64,000 bases of DNA, taken from assembly GCF_900114915.1 (NCBI RefSeq), contig NZ_FOUS01000011.1:1-64000 (forward strand), written 5' to 3'. This document shows, one piece after another, positions 42,108 through 50,839 of the stretch. The translations under genes and the position numbers were made by a program. Positions within the stretch are counted from its first letter, which is position 1, and each line of letters begins with the position of its first letter. The stretch comes from Bradyrhizobium sp. Rc3b. Its GTDB lineage: Bacteria > Pseudomonadota > Alphaproteobacteria > Rhizobiales > Xanthobacteraceae. The notes under the pieces were generated by a model that made no database searches, was not told the DNA's origin, and saw nothing but the letters and a program-made list of their open reading frames with translations.

Positions 42108-42129
42108 ATGTAATGTTATAACATTACAT
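42108..42129. promoter_or_regulatory. Zur-type operator, perfect 22-bp palindrome
   Basis: The left half is ATGTAATGTTA and the right half TAACATTACAT, exactly complementary. This fits the zinc-uptake-regulator box (GTAATGTTATAACATTAC-like). It lies 58 bases ahead of the COG0523 start and in the 226-base gap after DUF2182. Zinc-bound Zur would repress the gene, so expression should rise in zinc shortage. Confidence 0.85.
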
Positions 42130-42186
42130 ATCTGGTCCCGATGCCCAACCGTCACCCTATCCCCTTGAAAAGACTGTTCGATCTCC

Positions 42187-43401
42187 ATGCGCAAACTCCC
42201 CGTCACCGTCTTGTCCGGCTTCCTCGGGGCTGGAAAGACCACTTTGCTGAACCACGTCCTGAACAACCGGCACGGCCTGAAAGTGGCGGTGATCGTCAAC
42301 GACATGAGCGAGGTGAACATCGATGCGGATTTGGTCCGTGGTGGCGGTGCGAACCTGTCCAGGACTGACGAGAAGCTCGTCGAGATGACCAACGGGTGCA
42401 TCTGCTGCACGCTGCGCGACGACCTCCTGAAGGAGGTGCGCGCCCTCGCCGAAAACGACCGGTTCGATTATCTGCTGATCGAATCCACCGGCATCTCCGA
42501 GCCGCTGCCGGTTGCAGCGACCTTCGACTTCCGTGCCGAGGACGGCGAAAGCCTCTCCGACGTGGCACGCCTCGACACCATGGTCACCGTGGTCGACGCG
42601 GTGAATCTTCTGAGGGATTATTCATCGACGGATTTCCTGGAGCTGCGCGGCGAAGCGCTGGCGAACGACAAGCGCACGCTGGTCGATCTGCTCGTCGAGC
42701 AGATCGAATTTGCCGACGTGATCGTGCTCAACAAGGTCGATGACGCCTCGCCGGCACAACGCGAAGCAGCGCGAAAGATCATCCGCGCGCTTAATCCGGA
42801 AGCGGAGCTGATCGAAACCAACCACAGCCGGGTCGCCTTCGATCGCATTCTCGACACCGGCCGGTTCGACCTCGAAAAGGCGCAAGCGCATCCGCTCTGG
42901 TTCAAGGAACTCTACGGCTTTGCCGATCACGTGCCGGAGACGGAGGAATACGGCGTGAGCAGCTTCGTCTATCGCGCGCGCCGGCCGTTCGATCCCGAAA
43001 GATTCGACAAGTTCGTGCGAGAGCCCTGGCCCGGCGTCATTCGCGCCAAGGGACATTTCTGGCTGGCAACGCGGCCGCAATGGCTGGGCGAGATCAGCCA
43101 GGCCGGCGCGATCACGCGCACCGAGGCCCTTGGATTCTGGTGGGCGAGCGTGCCTGCAGAACGCTGGCCGGACGACCCGTTCTGGCGCAAGCGATTGCGC
43201 GCGAACTGGAACGACGTCTATGGCGATCGTCGTCAGGAAATCGTGTTCATCGGCGCGGGCATGGACGAGCGCGCGCTCCGCGCACGCCTGGATGCCTGCC
43301 TTGTGCCGGGCAAGCCGGCCATGAACGTCACGGAATGGGCGAAGCTCGCAGACCCGTTTCCGGTCTGGCGGCGCGCGAACGAAGTCGTGGAACGCGAATG
43401 A
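42187..43401 (+). CDS. COG0523 (CobW-like) GTPase, probable zinc metallochaperone
   Basis: 404 residues. Walker A is GFLGAGKTTLLNHVL, the metal-binding CxCC is TNGCICCTLRDDLLKEV, and the guanine motif is IVLNKVDDASPA. A CobW C-terminal domain follows (VIRAKGHFWLATRPQWLGEI). Proteins of this length preceded by a Zur box are the ZigA/YciC/ZagA type, which deliver zinc to client enzymes during starvation. The perfect Zur palindrome upstream supports zinc rather than cobalt or nickel. It is coupled to a 59-residue gene by an ATGA overlap. Confidence 0.92.
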   Translation: MRKLPVTVLSGFLGAGKTTLLNHVLNNRHGLKVAVIVNDMSEVNIDADLVRGGGANLSRTDEKLVEMTNGCICCTLRDDLLKEVRALAENDRFDYLLIESTGISEPLPVAATFDFRAEDGESLSDVARLDTMVTVVDAVNLLRDYSSTDFLELRGEALANDKRTLVDLLVEQIEFADVIVLNKVDDASPAQREAARKIIRALNPEAELIETNHSRVAFDRILDTGRFDLEKAQAHPLWFKELYGFADHVPETEEYGVSSFVYRARRPFDPERFDKFVREPWPGVIRAKGHFWLATRPQWLGEISQAGAITRTEALGFWWASVPAERWPDDPFWRKRLRANWNDVYGDRRQEIVFIGAGMDERALRARLDACLVPGKPAMNVTEWAKLADPFPVWRRANEVVERE

Positions 43402-43577
43402 GCAACGTCGTCCGCTTCGTCTCGAAATCCGAACTCGAGCGGCAGCGCCTCATCCGCGAGGCGCGTGCGATCTACGACAGCATCTTCCCGCCGGACGTCC
43501 CCGCCAGCGGCTGCGCGCATGATCCGTCAGATCAATGGGCGGCGCACGAGGCGGCCGCCGAAATCCAGCCCAAATAA
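43398..43577 (+). CDS. Small hypothetical protein coupled to the COG0523 gene
   Basis: 59 residues beginning MSNVVRFVSKSELERQRLIR, then REARAIYDSIFPP, with GCAHD near the end. It is translated from an ATG that overlaps the GTPase stop (ATGA), so it should be made with it and share the Zur control. No known family; the single Cys-x-His could be a metal ligand. Confidence 0.65.
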   Translation: MSNVVRFVSKSELERQRLIREARAIYDSIFPPDVPASGCAHDPSDQWAAHEAAAEIQPK

Positions 43578-43593
43578 TAATAAGGGATGAAGG

Positions 43594-43678
43594 TGGTGCG
43601 CTCGGAGGGACTCGAACCCCCACGATTTTACTCACTGCCACCTCAAGGCAGCGCGTCTACCAGTTCCGCCACGAGCGC
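43594..43678 (-). tRNA. tRNA-Leu(GAG)
   Basis: Read leftward, the acceptor GCGCTCG pairs with CGAGCGC followed by A and an encoded CCA. The anticodon stem CTGCC/GGCAG encloses TTGAGGT, giving anticodon GAG, which reads CUC (and CUU). A variable arm and GGTTCGAGTCC T-loop are present. The 85-base gene lies just after the convergent small gene. The next 194 bases to 43872 show nothing. Confidence 0.95.
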
Positions 43679-43872
43679 TTTGGGGATGCCGGCTTGAGGC
43701 TTGAAGGCCGGCCGGATCAACGGCGCCGATCTAACAAATCCATCAGAGGGGTACAAGCCTGCAAAGGCCCTGAATTCCACAGCTTTGCAGGAAAGTTCCT
43801 GGCCTTCCCCCGAATCGGCCCTTACCGCAGGTCCAGTGCCCTACCGCATGCCCGGGCCGCGACCACGTCCCC

Positions 43873-44115
43873 CTATCGGGTCCCCGGCGTGCGCGGCAGC
43901 ATCTGCTTGACCTCGACCGCGATCCGGTTGCGGTCGACCAGCACGACGCCGGAGGCGACCGGCAGATTATTGGCCAAAACCTTGACCTCATCGGCCTCGG
44001 TTGCGTCCAGCTCGATGATGGCGCCGCGGGAAAGACGTAATACTTGATGGATCGGCATCGTGGTCGTCCCGAGGACGACCATGAGATCCACGGTGACTTT
44101 ATCGAGAGTGGGCAC
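43873..44115 (-). CDS. Orphan FliN/FliM C-terminal-type protein
   Basis: 80 residues: VTVDLMVVLGTTTMPIHQVL, RLSRGAIIELDATEADEVKV and VLVDRNRIAVEVKQMLPR. This is the SpoA fold of the FliN C-terminal domain, normally part of the flagellar C-ring. Full FliN proteins are longer and sit in flagellar operons; none is here. It may be a minimal FliN homologue or act elsewhere. Confidence 0.75.
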   Translation of the reverse strand: MPTLDKVTVDLMVVLGTTTMPIHQVLRLSRGAIIELDATEADEVKVLANNLPVASGVVLVDRNRIAVEVKQMLPRTPGTR

Positions 44116-44210
44116 TGTCAGGACCGCCGCAACCAGGGACTAAGGACCAAGGACTTAGAACAAGGCCTTGGCATTTGCGCCTGCAATGATCACCACGTTA
44201 TGGTTAGCCA

Positions 44211-44948
44211 ATGGTTAATTTGCCCCAAAACCCGCGCCAAGAGCTGGATTTGACGTCGTTTTCGGCGTCCCGCGGCCAGCCCGTGGAGTGGCGCATCTCC
44301 GACGCGCCAGTGCCCTATCCGGAGGCGGTGGCCGCCATGGAAGCCCGGGTCGCCGCCATTGCCGCGGGCGAGGCCCCGGAGCTGGTCTGGCTGCTCGAAC
44401 ACCCCCCGCTCTACACCTCCGGCACCTCGGGCAAGGACAGCGACCTGCGCGATCCCCGATTCCCGATCTTCGCCACCGGGCGCGGCGGGCAGCTCACCTA
44501 TCACGGGCCGGGCCAGCGGGTTGCCTATGTCATGCTTGACCTCAAGCGCCGTCGGCCGGACGTCCGGGCCTATGTCGCGAGCCTGGAGGAGCTGATTCTG
44601 CGCACGCTCGCCGCCTTCAATGTCCGCGGCGAGCGGCGCGAGGACCGGGTCGGCGTCTGGGTCAGGCGGCCCGACAAGGGCGAAGGTTACGAGGACAAGA
44701 TCGCGGCGATCGGCGTACGGCTGAAGCGCTGGGTCTCGTTCCACGGCATCGCCATCAATGTCGAGCCGGACCTGTCGCATTTCGCCGGCATCGTACCGTG
44801 CGGCGTGGTCGATCCCCGCTACGGCGTCACCTCTCTGGTCGATCTCGGCCAGCTCGTGACCATGGCTGAGGTCGACATCGCGCTTCGGCAGGCGTTCGAG
44901 GAGCTGTTCGGGCCAACCAAGGCGTTGGTGCCGGAAGCGGCCGCCTAG
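44211..44948 (+). CDS. lipB: Octanoyltransferase LipB
   Basis: 245 residues. Diagnostic segments are RGGQLTYHGPGQRVAYVMLD, the catalytic Lys in KIAAIGVRLKRWVSFHG and the catalytic Cys in GIVPCGVVDPRYGVTSL. LipB moves octanoyl groups from acyl carrier protein to lipoyl domains of 2-oxoacid dehydrogenases and the glycine cleavage system, ahead of LipA. It stands alone with a strong hairpin after it (45004-45031). Confidence 0.95.
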   Translation: MVNLPQNPRQELDLTSFSASRGQPVEWRISDAPVPYPEAVAAMEARVAAIAAGEAPELVWLLEHPPLYTSGTSGKDSDLRDPRFPIFATGRGGQLTYHGPGQRVAYVMLDLKRRRPDVRAYVASLEELILRTLAAFNVRGERREDRVGVWVRRPDKGEGYEDKIAAIGVRLKRWVSFHGIAINVEPDLSHFAGIVPCGVVDPRYGVTSLVDLGQLVTMAEVDIALRQAFEELFGPTKALVPEAAA

Positions 44949-45003
44949 CATTGCTTCCTGAACAATTCCGAAGTTCAGTTCCGGGCAGCAAGCTGACGAT
45001 CAG

Positions 45004-45031
45004 GCCGCGGGTGAGATGGCTCACCCGCGGC
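45004..45031. terminator. Bidirectional hairpin terminator between lipB and tautomerase
   Basis: Perfect 12-bp stem GCCGCGGGTGAG / CTCACCCGCGGC with a 4-base loop ATGG, between two convergent genes. There is no long T-run on either side, but the stem stability and position fit a shared terminator. Confidence 0.75.
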
Positions 45032-45038
45032 TTCAGCC

Positions 45039-45461
45039 TCACGCCGCCTGCAGCGACACGTCGAGCTTGCCGGCGATGTAGCGGCGCTCCTGGGTGAGGC
45101 CGCCGAAACCGTAGGCATCGCCCTTGACCTCGTCGACATGCGCATAGGTCTCGGGATGCAGCGGGCCCAAAATCTCGGCCATGCGCTTGAACATGGCGGC
45201 GAGATAGGCCGCCTTTTCGTCCTTGGTGTTGGTGCCTTCGGTGACGTGGATATCGAGCCAGTAGCTGGCGAGCTTCTGCTCGGCGAGCGACTTGCCGCCG
45301 GCGAACCAGTCACCGGCCTCCACCGATTTCACGATGATGGCAGTCACCTTGGGATCCTTGTGCAGGATTTTTGCCGTGAGCTCGGACACGGCGTTGGCGA
45401 TGTCGGCCTTCAGCGAGGGCGACTGGCGGGACGAGGCGTAGGACACGGTGATCAGCGGCAT
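45039..45461 (-). CDS. Tautomerase-family protein
   Basis: 140 residues from the ATG at 45461 so that Pro follows the initiator Met (MPLITVSYASSRQSP); N-terminal Pro is the catalytic base of the 4-oxalocrotonate tautomerase superfamily. It is about twice the length of 4-OT, so it resembles the fused or MIF-like members (AKILHKDPKVTAIIVKSVEA). Divergent from the LysR gene, which may regulate it. Substrate unknown. Confidence 0.82.
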   Translation of the reverse strand: MPLITVSYASSRQSPSLKADIANAVSELTAKILHKDPKVTAIIVKSVEAGDWFAGGKSLAEQKLASYWLDIHVTEGTNTKDEKAAYLAAMFKRMAEILGPLHPETYAHVDEVKGDAYGFGGLTQERRYIAGKLDVSLQAA

Positions 45462-45574
45462 GGTGGCTCTCCTCAAGATGCAGCGCGGGATTTGCGCGGC
45501 GTTGGTGAGAAGCTAGACCTCCCCTCGCCATTTTGATATCTTATCTCTATTGATACCAGTGATAATGATACATA

Positions 45575-46429
45575 ATGACAGCCACCCTCGACATCGCCAC
45601 GATCAAGGCCTTCCTGCTGGTCGCCGACCTCCAGAGCTTCACCCGCGCCGCGGAGGCGCTAGGCACGACCCAGGCGGCGGTCAGTCTCAAACTGCAGAGG
45701 CTGGAAACATTGCTGGCAAAACGCCTCGTCGAGCGCTCGCCGCGCGCGGTCCGGCTCACGGCCGAAGGCGCCAGCTTCCTCGATCGCGCCCGCGCGCTGA
45801 TGGCGGCGCATGACCGCGCGCTGTCCGGCGAGGCCCCGGCTGCGCAATCGCTCTCGCTCGGCATCTCCGATCACGCGGCAGGCCCCGAACTGGTCCCGCT
45901 GCTGGAACGCCTGCACGCGATGTCGTCAAATCTCACCCTCGCCGTCACCATCGGCTTCTCGCGCGAGATGCAGGATGCCTATGACGCCGGCGAACTGGAT
46001 GCTGTGATCGTGCGCCAGGAAGGCAGCCGCCGCGGCGGCGAGAAGCTGACGGAGGACGGGTTCGGCTGGTTCGCCGCACGACGCTTCACGCTGCCGAAGG
46101 GCGAAGCGCTGCCGCTTGCGACCCTCGCCCCGCCCTGCGGCGTCCGCGCCGTCGCCGTGCGCGCGCTCGACAAGGCCGGTCTCGCCTGGCGCGAGCGCTT
46201 CGTCGGCGGCGGCGTCACCGCGGTGGTCGCGGCGGCGCTAGCGGGACTTGCGATTGCACCGCTGGCGCGGCGGATCGCACCTCCCGGGCTGGTCGACATC
46301 GGGCCCGCGCACAAGCTGCCCAAACTCGGCAGCTCGAAGGTGATGCTGCATTCGAAGGTCAGCGATCCCGCCAAGCTCGCGGCGCTACGCGCGGTGGCGG
46401 CGACGTTCCGGAGTGCGGCGGCGACCTGA
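45575..46429 (+). CDS. LysR-family transcriptional regulator
   Basis: 284 residues. The N-terminal winged HTH reads IKAFLLVADLQSFTRAAEAL then GTTQAAVSLKLQRLETLLAK. The effector domain is a type 2 periplasmic-binding fold, shorter than usual (LGISDHAAGPELVPLLERLH). The gap to the tautomerase start (114 bases) contains several GATA/TATC steps (TTGATACCAGTGATAATGAT), an AT-rich patch typical of LysR sites. The divergent tautomerase gene is its most likely target. Confidence 0.9.
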   Translation: MTATLDIATIKAFLLVADLQSFTRAAEALGTTQAAVSLKLQRLETLLAKRLVERSPRAVRLTAEGASFLDRARALMAAHDRALSGEAPAAQSLSLGISDHAAGPELVPLLERLHAMSSNLTLAVTIGFSREMQDAYDAGELDAVIVRQEGSRRGGEKLTEDGFGWFAARRFTLPKGEALPLATLAPPCGVRAVAVRALDKAGLAWRERFVGGGVTAVVAAALAGLAIAPLARRIAPPGLVDIGPAHKLPKLGSSKVMLHSKVSDPAKLAALRAVAATFRSAAAT

Positions 46430-46433
46430 TGCC

Positions 46434-47870
46434 TCACAGGATCGCCTCGAACGCGCTACGCAGCGTCTCGTGCCGGAACACAAAGCCCCGGCTCAGCGCC
46501 TTGTTCGGCAGCACGCGCTGACCGCCAAGCAGCAGCTCGTCGGCGAAGCCGCCGCCGATCCGGCGCAACAGGCCGCCGGGAATGCGGAAGATCGCTGGCC
46601 GATGCAGGCGGCGGCCGAGCTCCTCGGTGAACTTTGCGTTGGTGACGGGGATCGGCGCGGTGGCGTTGACGGGGCCCGACAGATCGGGCGTTGCCATCAC
46701 ATAGGCGATTAGCCGGATCAGATCGTCGCGCTCGATCCAGGACATCCACTGCCGCCCGGTGCCGATGGGACCACCGAGGCCGAACTCGAACGGCGTCAGC
46801 AGGCGCGTGACGAAGCCGCCTTCGGTGCCGAGCACGAGGCCGATGCGCAAACAGACCACACGGACGCCGAGCTCTTCCGCCGGCCACGCCGCCTTCTCCC
46901 ACGCCGCGCAGAGCTCGTGGCTGAAACAGGCGTGCGACTTGGCGGACTCCGTCAGTACCTGGTCGGCCCACAATCCGTACCAGCCGATCGCGGAGCCGCT
47001 GACCAGCACCTCGGGCTTGCGATCGAGCCGTGCGATCAGTTTGACGACCTCACCGGTCATGTCGATGCGTGAGCCAAGAATCTTCGCCCGCTTCGCCTCG
47101 GTCCACAAGCCGTTGCCGATCGGCTCGCCGGCGAGATTCACGATGGCGTCGATCGGCGTGTCCGAAGCGAGCTGATCGAGGCTGGTGATCAGCGTGACCG
47201 GCGGCGGCAGCATCTCGGCCTTGGCGGGGTGCCGGATCAGCGCGATGACGTGATGCCCTGCGGCGCTGAGGCTCGCCGCGAGGCGACTGCCGATGAAGCC
47301 GGTGGCGCCCGTGATCAGCACGGTCTTGCGGCCGGGGAGCTTCTCGACGAGCCCCTCGGCGGGAACGCTGCGCATGCGGCCGAGCCGACGCATCGCTGCA
47401 AAATCCCTGAGGCCGCACAGCGCGGCACCTACCGCGCAGGCGGTCGCGGCGATGCTGAGCAGACCCTGATAGACGACGATCACGCCAAAGGGCTGCATTG
47501 CCCAGTCGATCAGCACGGGCAGCAGCAGCACCAGAATGGCGCCGTAATTGATCGCGAGCAGCGTGTGGTTGATGCGCTCGCTCGGCGGCAGTTTCCGGCT
47601 CAGATCCTCCTCGACGAAATCCATCAGCGTGATGACGATCTCGGCGACCAGCACCGCGACGATCAGGAGCGCCAGCAATCCATAAACCTCGAGCCAGCCG
47701 AGCACGAGGAATAGCAGCGCATAGAGCATGTTGCGGATGCCATGCAGCTTGAGCTCGAAGCGCTGCGACACCCGCCAGGCCAGGCGCTCGGTGAATTCGT
47801 GGTGATAGAAGGTGTCGAACACGCCCATCACGATCTGGATGGCGATGAGCGTCCACAACAGCGGCGTCAT
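46434..47870 (-). CDS. TIGR01777-type SDR epimerase with N-terminal membrane domain
   Basis: 478 residues from the ATG at 47870, which overlaps the upstream stop (ATGA). The first 150 residues hold four membrane helices (LLWTLIAIQIVMGVFDTFYH, ALLIVAVLVAEIVITLMDFV) with a FYHHEF His pair. Residues about 180-478 are an extended SDR: TVLITGATGFIGSRLAASLS, VNLAGEPIGNGLWTEAKRAK and VLVSGSAIGWYG, the SulA/YfcH signature. Most relatives lack the membrane part. Third gene of the MarR - DUF4166 - SDR operon. Substrate unknown. Confidence 0.85.
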   Translation of the reverse strand: MTPLLWTLIAIQIVMGVFDTFYHHEFTERLAWRVSQRFELKLHGIRNMLYALLFLVLGWLEVYGLLALLIVAVLVAEIVITLMDFVEEDLSRKLPPSERINHTLLAINYGAILVLLLPVLIDWAMQPFGVIVVYQGLLSIAATACAVGAALCGLRDFAAMRRLGRMRSVPAEGLVEKLPGRKTVLITGATGFIGSRLAASLSAAGHHVIALIRHPAKAEMLPPPVTLITSLDQLASDTPIDAIVNLAGEPIGNGLWTEAKRAKILGSRIDMTGEVVKLIARLDRKPEVLVSGSAIGWYGLWADQVLTESAKSHACFSHELCAAWEKAAWPAEELGVRVVCLRIGLVLGTEGGFVTRLLTPFEFGLGGPIGTGRQWMSWIERDDLIRLIAYVMATPDLSGPVNATAPIPVTNAKFTEELGRRLHRPAIFRIPGGLLRRIGGGFADELLLGGQRVLPNKALSRGFVFRHETLRSAFEAIL

Positions 47871-48532
47871 GATACGGCCTCCCTGAAGGTGGCGGACTGG
47901 TGGATCAGCGCGCCGAAACGTGGATGAATGACATCGAGGGTGAAGCGGAATGCGCCCTCGCCGAGATCGCGGTGCGTCACCGTGAGATCGCCCGGCGTGA
48001 GCCAGCGCGGCAAGGGGATCCACAGGCGTCCGAGCTGGAGCCCATAACCGGCGCTGCGGAAGGTCAGCGTCTGGTCCTCGACCGCGGTGCGGAGCGCCAT
48101 TGAGACTCCGAAGCCGACATATTCCTCGAGCCCGGTCGGACCGGCAAAACGCTTGGCGGAATGGATCACGTGCGGAAAGCCGCGCTTGCGCGCGCAGATG
48201 CGGGTCCAGGTCTGACCGCCGGTCGTGCCGTCCTCAGTCACGGTAACGATCATGGGAACACCGGTGTCGCGGCCGGTCGGCAGCGGCCCGCCGATCAGGC
48301 GCGCAGCCTGGGCGAACCACCAGCCGATCTCGCTGAAGGAGACCTCGTCGACCACGCCGACATAGACGACGCTCTCGCCGTCCGCGACGCGTTTGGAGAA
48401 ACGCCGCCAGGTCGCGAGCGGCAGGCGGCCCCAATCCTCGTCCGACAGCAGCGCGCGGAAACGGCGGTCGTCGAGCAGTTTGGTGTGAGCGGAGGTCGAT
48501 GCGTTGGAGCCTGATAATCGAGCCGACGTCAT
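47867..48532 (-). CDS. DUF4166 protein
   Basis: 221 residues from the ATG at 48532 (GAGGAGGGTGCG ahead). It contains the DUF4166 pattern: FSKRVADGESVVYVGVVDEV early, IHSAKRFAGPTGLEEYVGFG in the middle and a beta-rich end RFTLDVIHPRFGALIHQSAT. In other bacteria the domain is found alone or fused to NAD-binding oxidoreductases; here the SDR is next door and coupled. Role unknown. No signal peptide or helix. Confidence 0.82.
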   Translation of the reverse strand: MTSARLSGSNASTSAHTKLLDDRRFRALLSDEDWGRLPLATWRRFSKRVADGESVVYVGVVDEVSFSEIGWWFAQAARLIGGPLPTGRDTGVPMIVTVTEDGTTGGQTWTRICARKRGFPHVIHSAKRFAGPTGLEEYVGFGVSMALRTAVEDQTLTFRSAGYGLQLGRLWIPLPRWLTPGDLTVTHRDLGEGAFRFTLDVIHPRFGALIHQSATFREAVS

Positions 48533-48548
48533 CGCACCCTCCTCAGCG

Positions 48549-49106
48549 CTATTTGGCCTTGCCCAGCGGCAGCAGGCTGACGATCTTCTCGCCAAGCCGC
48601 ATCAAGGCGACCAGCCGCGGCCGCGGCACCTTCAGCATCTGCATGAACCAGTGATCGGCGAGCTCGGTGAAGGCGAGCATCTCCTTCAGCCGCTTGGCTG
48701 CGACCGGATTGATGGTGGGATCGCCGGCGGCATCGGACACGCAGGCCCTGAGCGCCGCGATCGCCGGATCGAGCTCCCGCTCCTTGCGCCGCGCCGCTAT
48801 CCTGGCGGCGACCTCCCAGATGTCGGTCTCGGCCTCGTAATGGTCGCGGCGGTCACCGAGGATCGGCACCCGCCGGATCAGGTTCCAGGCGAGCAGCTCC
48901 CTGAGTGAGTTGGAGACGTTCGAGCGGGCCATGCCAAGCGTGTCGGCGATGTCCTCGGCGGTCATCGGCGCCTCGGCGAGATAGAGCAGCCCGTGAATCT
49001 GGCTGACCGAGCGATTGACGCCCCACTCATCCCCCATATCGCCCCAATGCAGGATGAAGCGCTCGACGGCGCTTGGGAGTTTCTTCTTTCCGGTTAGTTC
49101 TGTCAT
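48549..49106 (-). CDS. MarR/GbsR-family transcriptional regulator
   Basis: 185 residues. The winged HTH (about 30-95) reads SVSQIHGLLYLAEAPMTAED and DTLGMARSNVSNSLRELLAW, as in GbsR/OpcR-like MarR relatives, then a long helical dimer region. It lies 16 bases upstream of DUF4166, so it is first in the operon. A perfect TTCTGT/ACAGAA palindrome covers its own start codon and suggests autorepression. Confidence 0.88.
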   Translation of the reverse strand: MTELTGKKKLPSAVERFILHWGDMGDEWGVNRSVSQIHGLLYLAEAPMTAEDIADTLGMARSNVSNSLRELLAWNLIRRVPILGDRRDHYEAETDIWEVAARIAARRKERELDPAIAALRACVSDAAGDPTINPVAAKRLKEMLAFTELADHWFMQMLKVPRPRLVALMRLGEKIVSLLPLGKAK

Positions 49107-49113
49107 TACAGAA
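49098..49113. promoter_or_regulatory. TTCTGT-CATT-ACAGAA operator over the regulator start
   Basis: Perfect 6-bp arms with a 4-base spacer; the CAT in the spacer is the complement of the MarR/GbsR start codon. A further CAGAAATATCTG follows. Position and symmetry fit binding of the MarR-type dimer to its own promoter or start region. Confidence 0.5.
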
Positions 49114-49250
49114 ATATCTGACGATAACGTCCCCTTGTCAAGCGGGCTTCGTCCCGTATACGGGTGCGGGATATCTGCCTAAAAATGTCCCAACTTCAGG
49201 GAACCATCCGCTTTCTGTGGCGTTTGCTCCCGTCGAGGCAGGGTCCCGGA

Positions 49251-50771
49251 ATGATCGGAAAGTTCAGTCAACAGCGAGACTTGTTCGAGAGCGAGCGCAG
49301 TTTCCGGCTGTTGGTTGAGGGAGTTGCGGACTACGCGCTCTACATGCTCGATCCCAGGGGGATCATCACCAGCTGGAATATCGGCGGCGAGCGCATCAAG
49401 GGCTATTCGCCCGGGGAGATCCTCGGCCAGCATTTCTCCCGCTTCTACACCGAGACCGACCGTGCCAACGGCAAGCCGGCCCGCGCGCTCGGCATCGCGC
49501 GGGAAAAGGGCCGCTATGAGGAGGAAGGCTGGCGCGTCCGCAAGGACGGCACCTTCTTCTGGGCAAGCGTCGTGATCGACCCGATCTACGAGGACGGCGA
49601 GCTGGTCGGCTTCGCCAAGATCACACGCGACATCACAGAACGCCGCAATACGCAGCTCAAGCTCGAGGCGATGCAGAAGCAGCTCGCCGAGTCCCAGAAG
49701 TTCGATGCGCTGGGACAGCTCACCGGCGGGGTCGCGCACGACTTCAACAACCTCCTGATGATCATCAGCGGCAGCCTGCACATGCTGAAGCGGGGTCCCG
49801 ACGACGCGGCCAAGGTTCAGCGCGCGATCTCGGCGATCGAGACCGCCACCAAGCGCGGCGCGGCGCTGACCAACCAGCTCCTCACCTTCGCGCGGCGGCA
49901 GAGCGTCAATCCGCAGGCGATCGATTTCGCCGAACGCATCGCGGAGATCCGCGAGGTGCTCGATGCCGGCGTCGGCAGTTCCGTACGCCTGGCCTTCGAC
50001 ATCGGCCACGATGTCTGGCCGGTCAAGACCGACGCCTCCGAGCTCGAGACCGCGATGCTCAACCTCGTCATCAATGCCCGCGACGCGATGCCCGACGGCG
50101 GCACGGTGACGATCGGCGCGCACAATGTCGTGCTGGACGAGGCGCCGCTTGCCGGCGACTTCGTCGCAATCGACGTCACCGATACCGGGCTCGGCATTCC
50201 CTCCGACGTTCTCGACAAGATCTTCGAGCCGTTCTTCACCACCAAGCCGATCGGAAAGGGCACCGGCCTTGGCCTGTCCCAGGTGCACGGCTTCGCCCAT
50301 CAGGCCGGCGGCACGGTGAAGGTCGCAAGCGAACTCGGCAAGGGCACGACGTTCACCATCCTGTTGCCGCGCGGAGAAGACACGCCGTCGCGAGAGACGG
50401 CTGGGGGACCATCCTTCCAAGGCAGCGGCACGGTGCTGCTGGTCGAGGACAATCCCGACGTGGCGCTGGTCAGCATCGGTCTGCTGGAGCAGCTGGGCTA
50501 CCACGTCCGCCGGGTCGCCGACGCCGAAGCCGCCTTGCGCGAGATCGAGAAAAACGGCGTCGACTTCGTGTTCTCGGACATCGTCATGCCCGGCAAGATG
50601 GACGGGCTCAGCCTCGCCCATCGCCTCCGTCAGATCCGCCCTGGCCTGCCGATCCTGCTCGCCACCGGCTACAGCGACGTCGCCGCCGGCGTGCGCGGCG
50701 ATTTCCCGATCCTGCGCAAGCCCTACGAAATCCACGAGCTGAGCGAAGCAATCGCCAAGCTGCCAAGGTGA
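49251..50771 (+). CDS. PAS hybrid sensor histidine kinase
   Basis: 506 residues from the ATG at 49251; an ATG at 49185 is an alternative start. Order: PAS (about 10-125; YMLDPRGIITSWNIGGERIK), histidine kinase with phospho-acceptor in LTGGVAHDFNNLLMIISGSL, ATPase (NLVINARDAMPDGG, GTGLGLSQVHGFAHQAGG), then a receiver (VLLVEDNPDVALVSIGLLEQ; Asp in DFVFSDIVMPGKMDG; Lys in ILRKPYE). No membrane helix, so a soluble hybrid kinase. The partner output is not evident. A related larger kinase is at 55648. Confidence 0.92.
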   Translation: MIGKFSQQRDLFESERSFRLLVEGVADYALYMLDPRGIITSWNIGGERIKGYSPGEILGQHFSRFYTETDRANGKPARALGIAREKGRYEEEGWRVRKDGTFFWASVVIDPIYEDGELVGFAKITRDITERRNTQLKLEAMQKQLAESQKFDALGQLTGGVAHDFNNLLMIISGSLHMLKRGPDDAAKVQRAISAIETATKRGAALTNQLLTFARRQSVNPQAIDFAERIAEIREVLDAGVGSSVRLAFDIGHDVWPVKTDASELETAMLNLVINARDAMPDGGTVTIGAHNVVLDEAPLAGDFVAIDVTDTGLGIPSDVLDKIFEPFFTTKPIGKGTGLGLSQVHGFAHQAGGTVKVASELGKGTTFTILLPRGEDTPSRETAGGPSFQGSGTVLLVEDNPDVALVSIGLLEQLGYHVRRVADAEAALREIEKNGVDFVFSDIVMPGKMDGLSLAHRLRQIRPGLPILLATGYSDVAAGVRGDFPILRKPYEIHELSEAIAKLPR

Positions 50772-50784
50772 GGCTTCGTCTTCA

Positions 50785-50810
50785 CCTCTCCCCGTAAGAA
50801 CGGGGCGAGG
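50785..50810. terminator. Hairpin between convergent genes
   Basis: CCTCTCCCCGT and ACGGGGCGAGG pair at 10 of 11 positions around the loop AAGA, 13 bases after the kinase stop and 30 before the end of the acylphosphatase gene. Confidence 0.6.
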
Positions 50811-50839
50811 GAGCGCACCGTCTGCGCGACGAGACTGCC

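Noticed and set aside
43594..43678. tRNA-Leu as the border of an integrated element
   Set aside because: No integrase, no repeated tRNA 3' end seen nearby, and neighbours are ordinary chromosomal genes.
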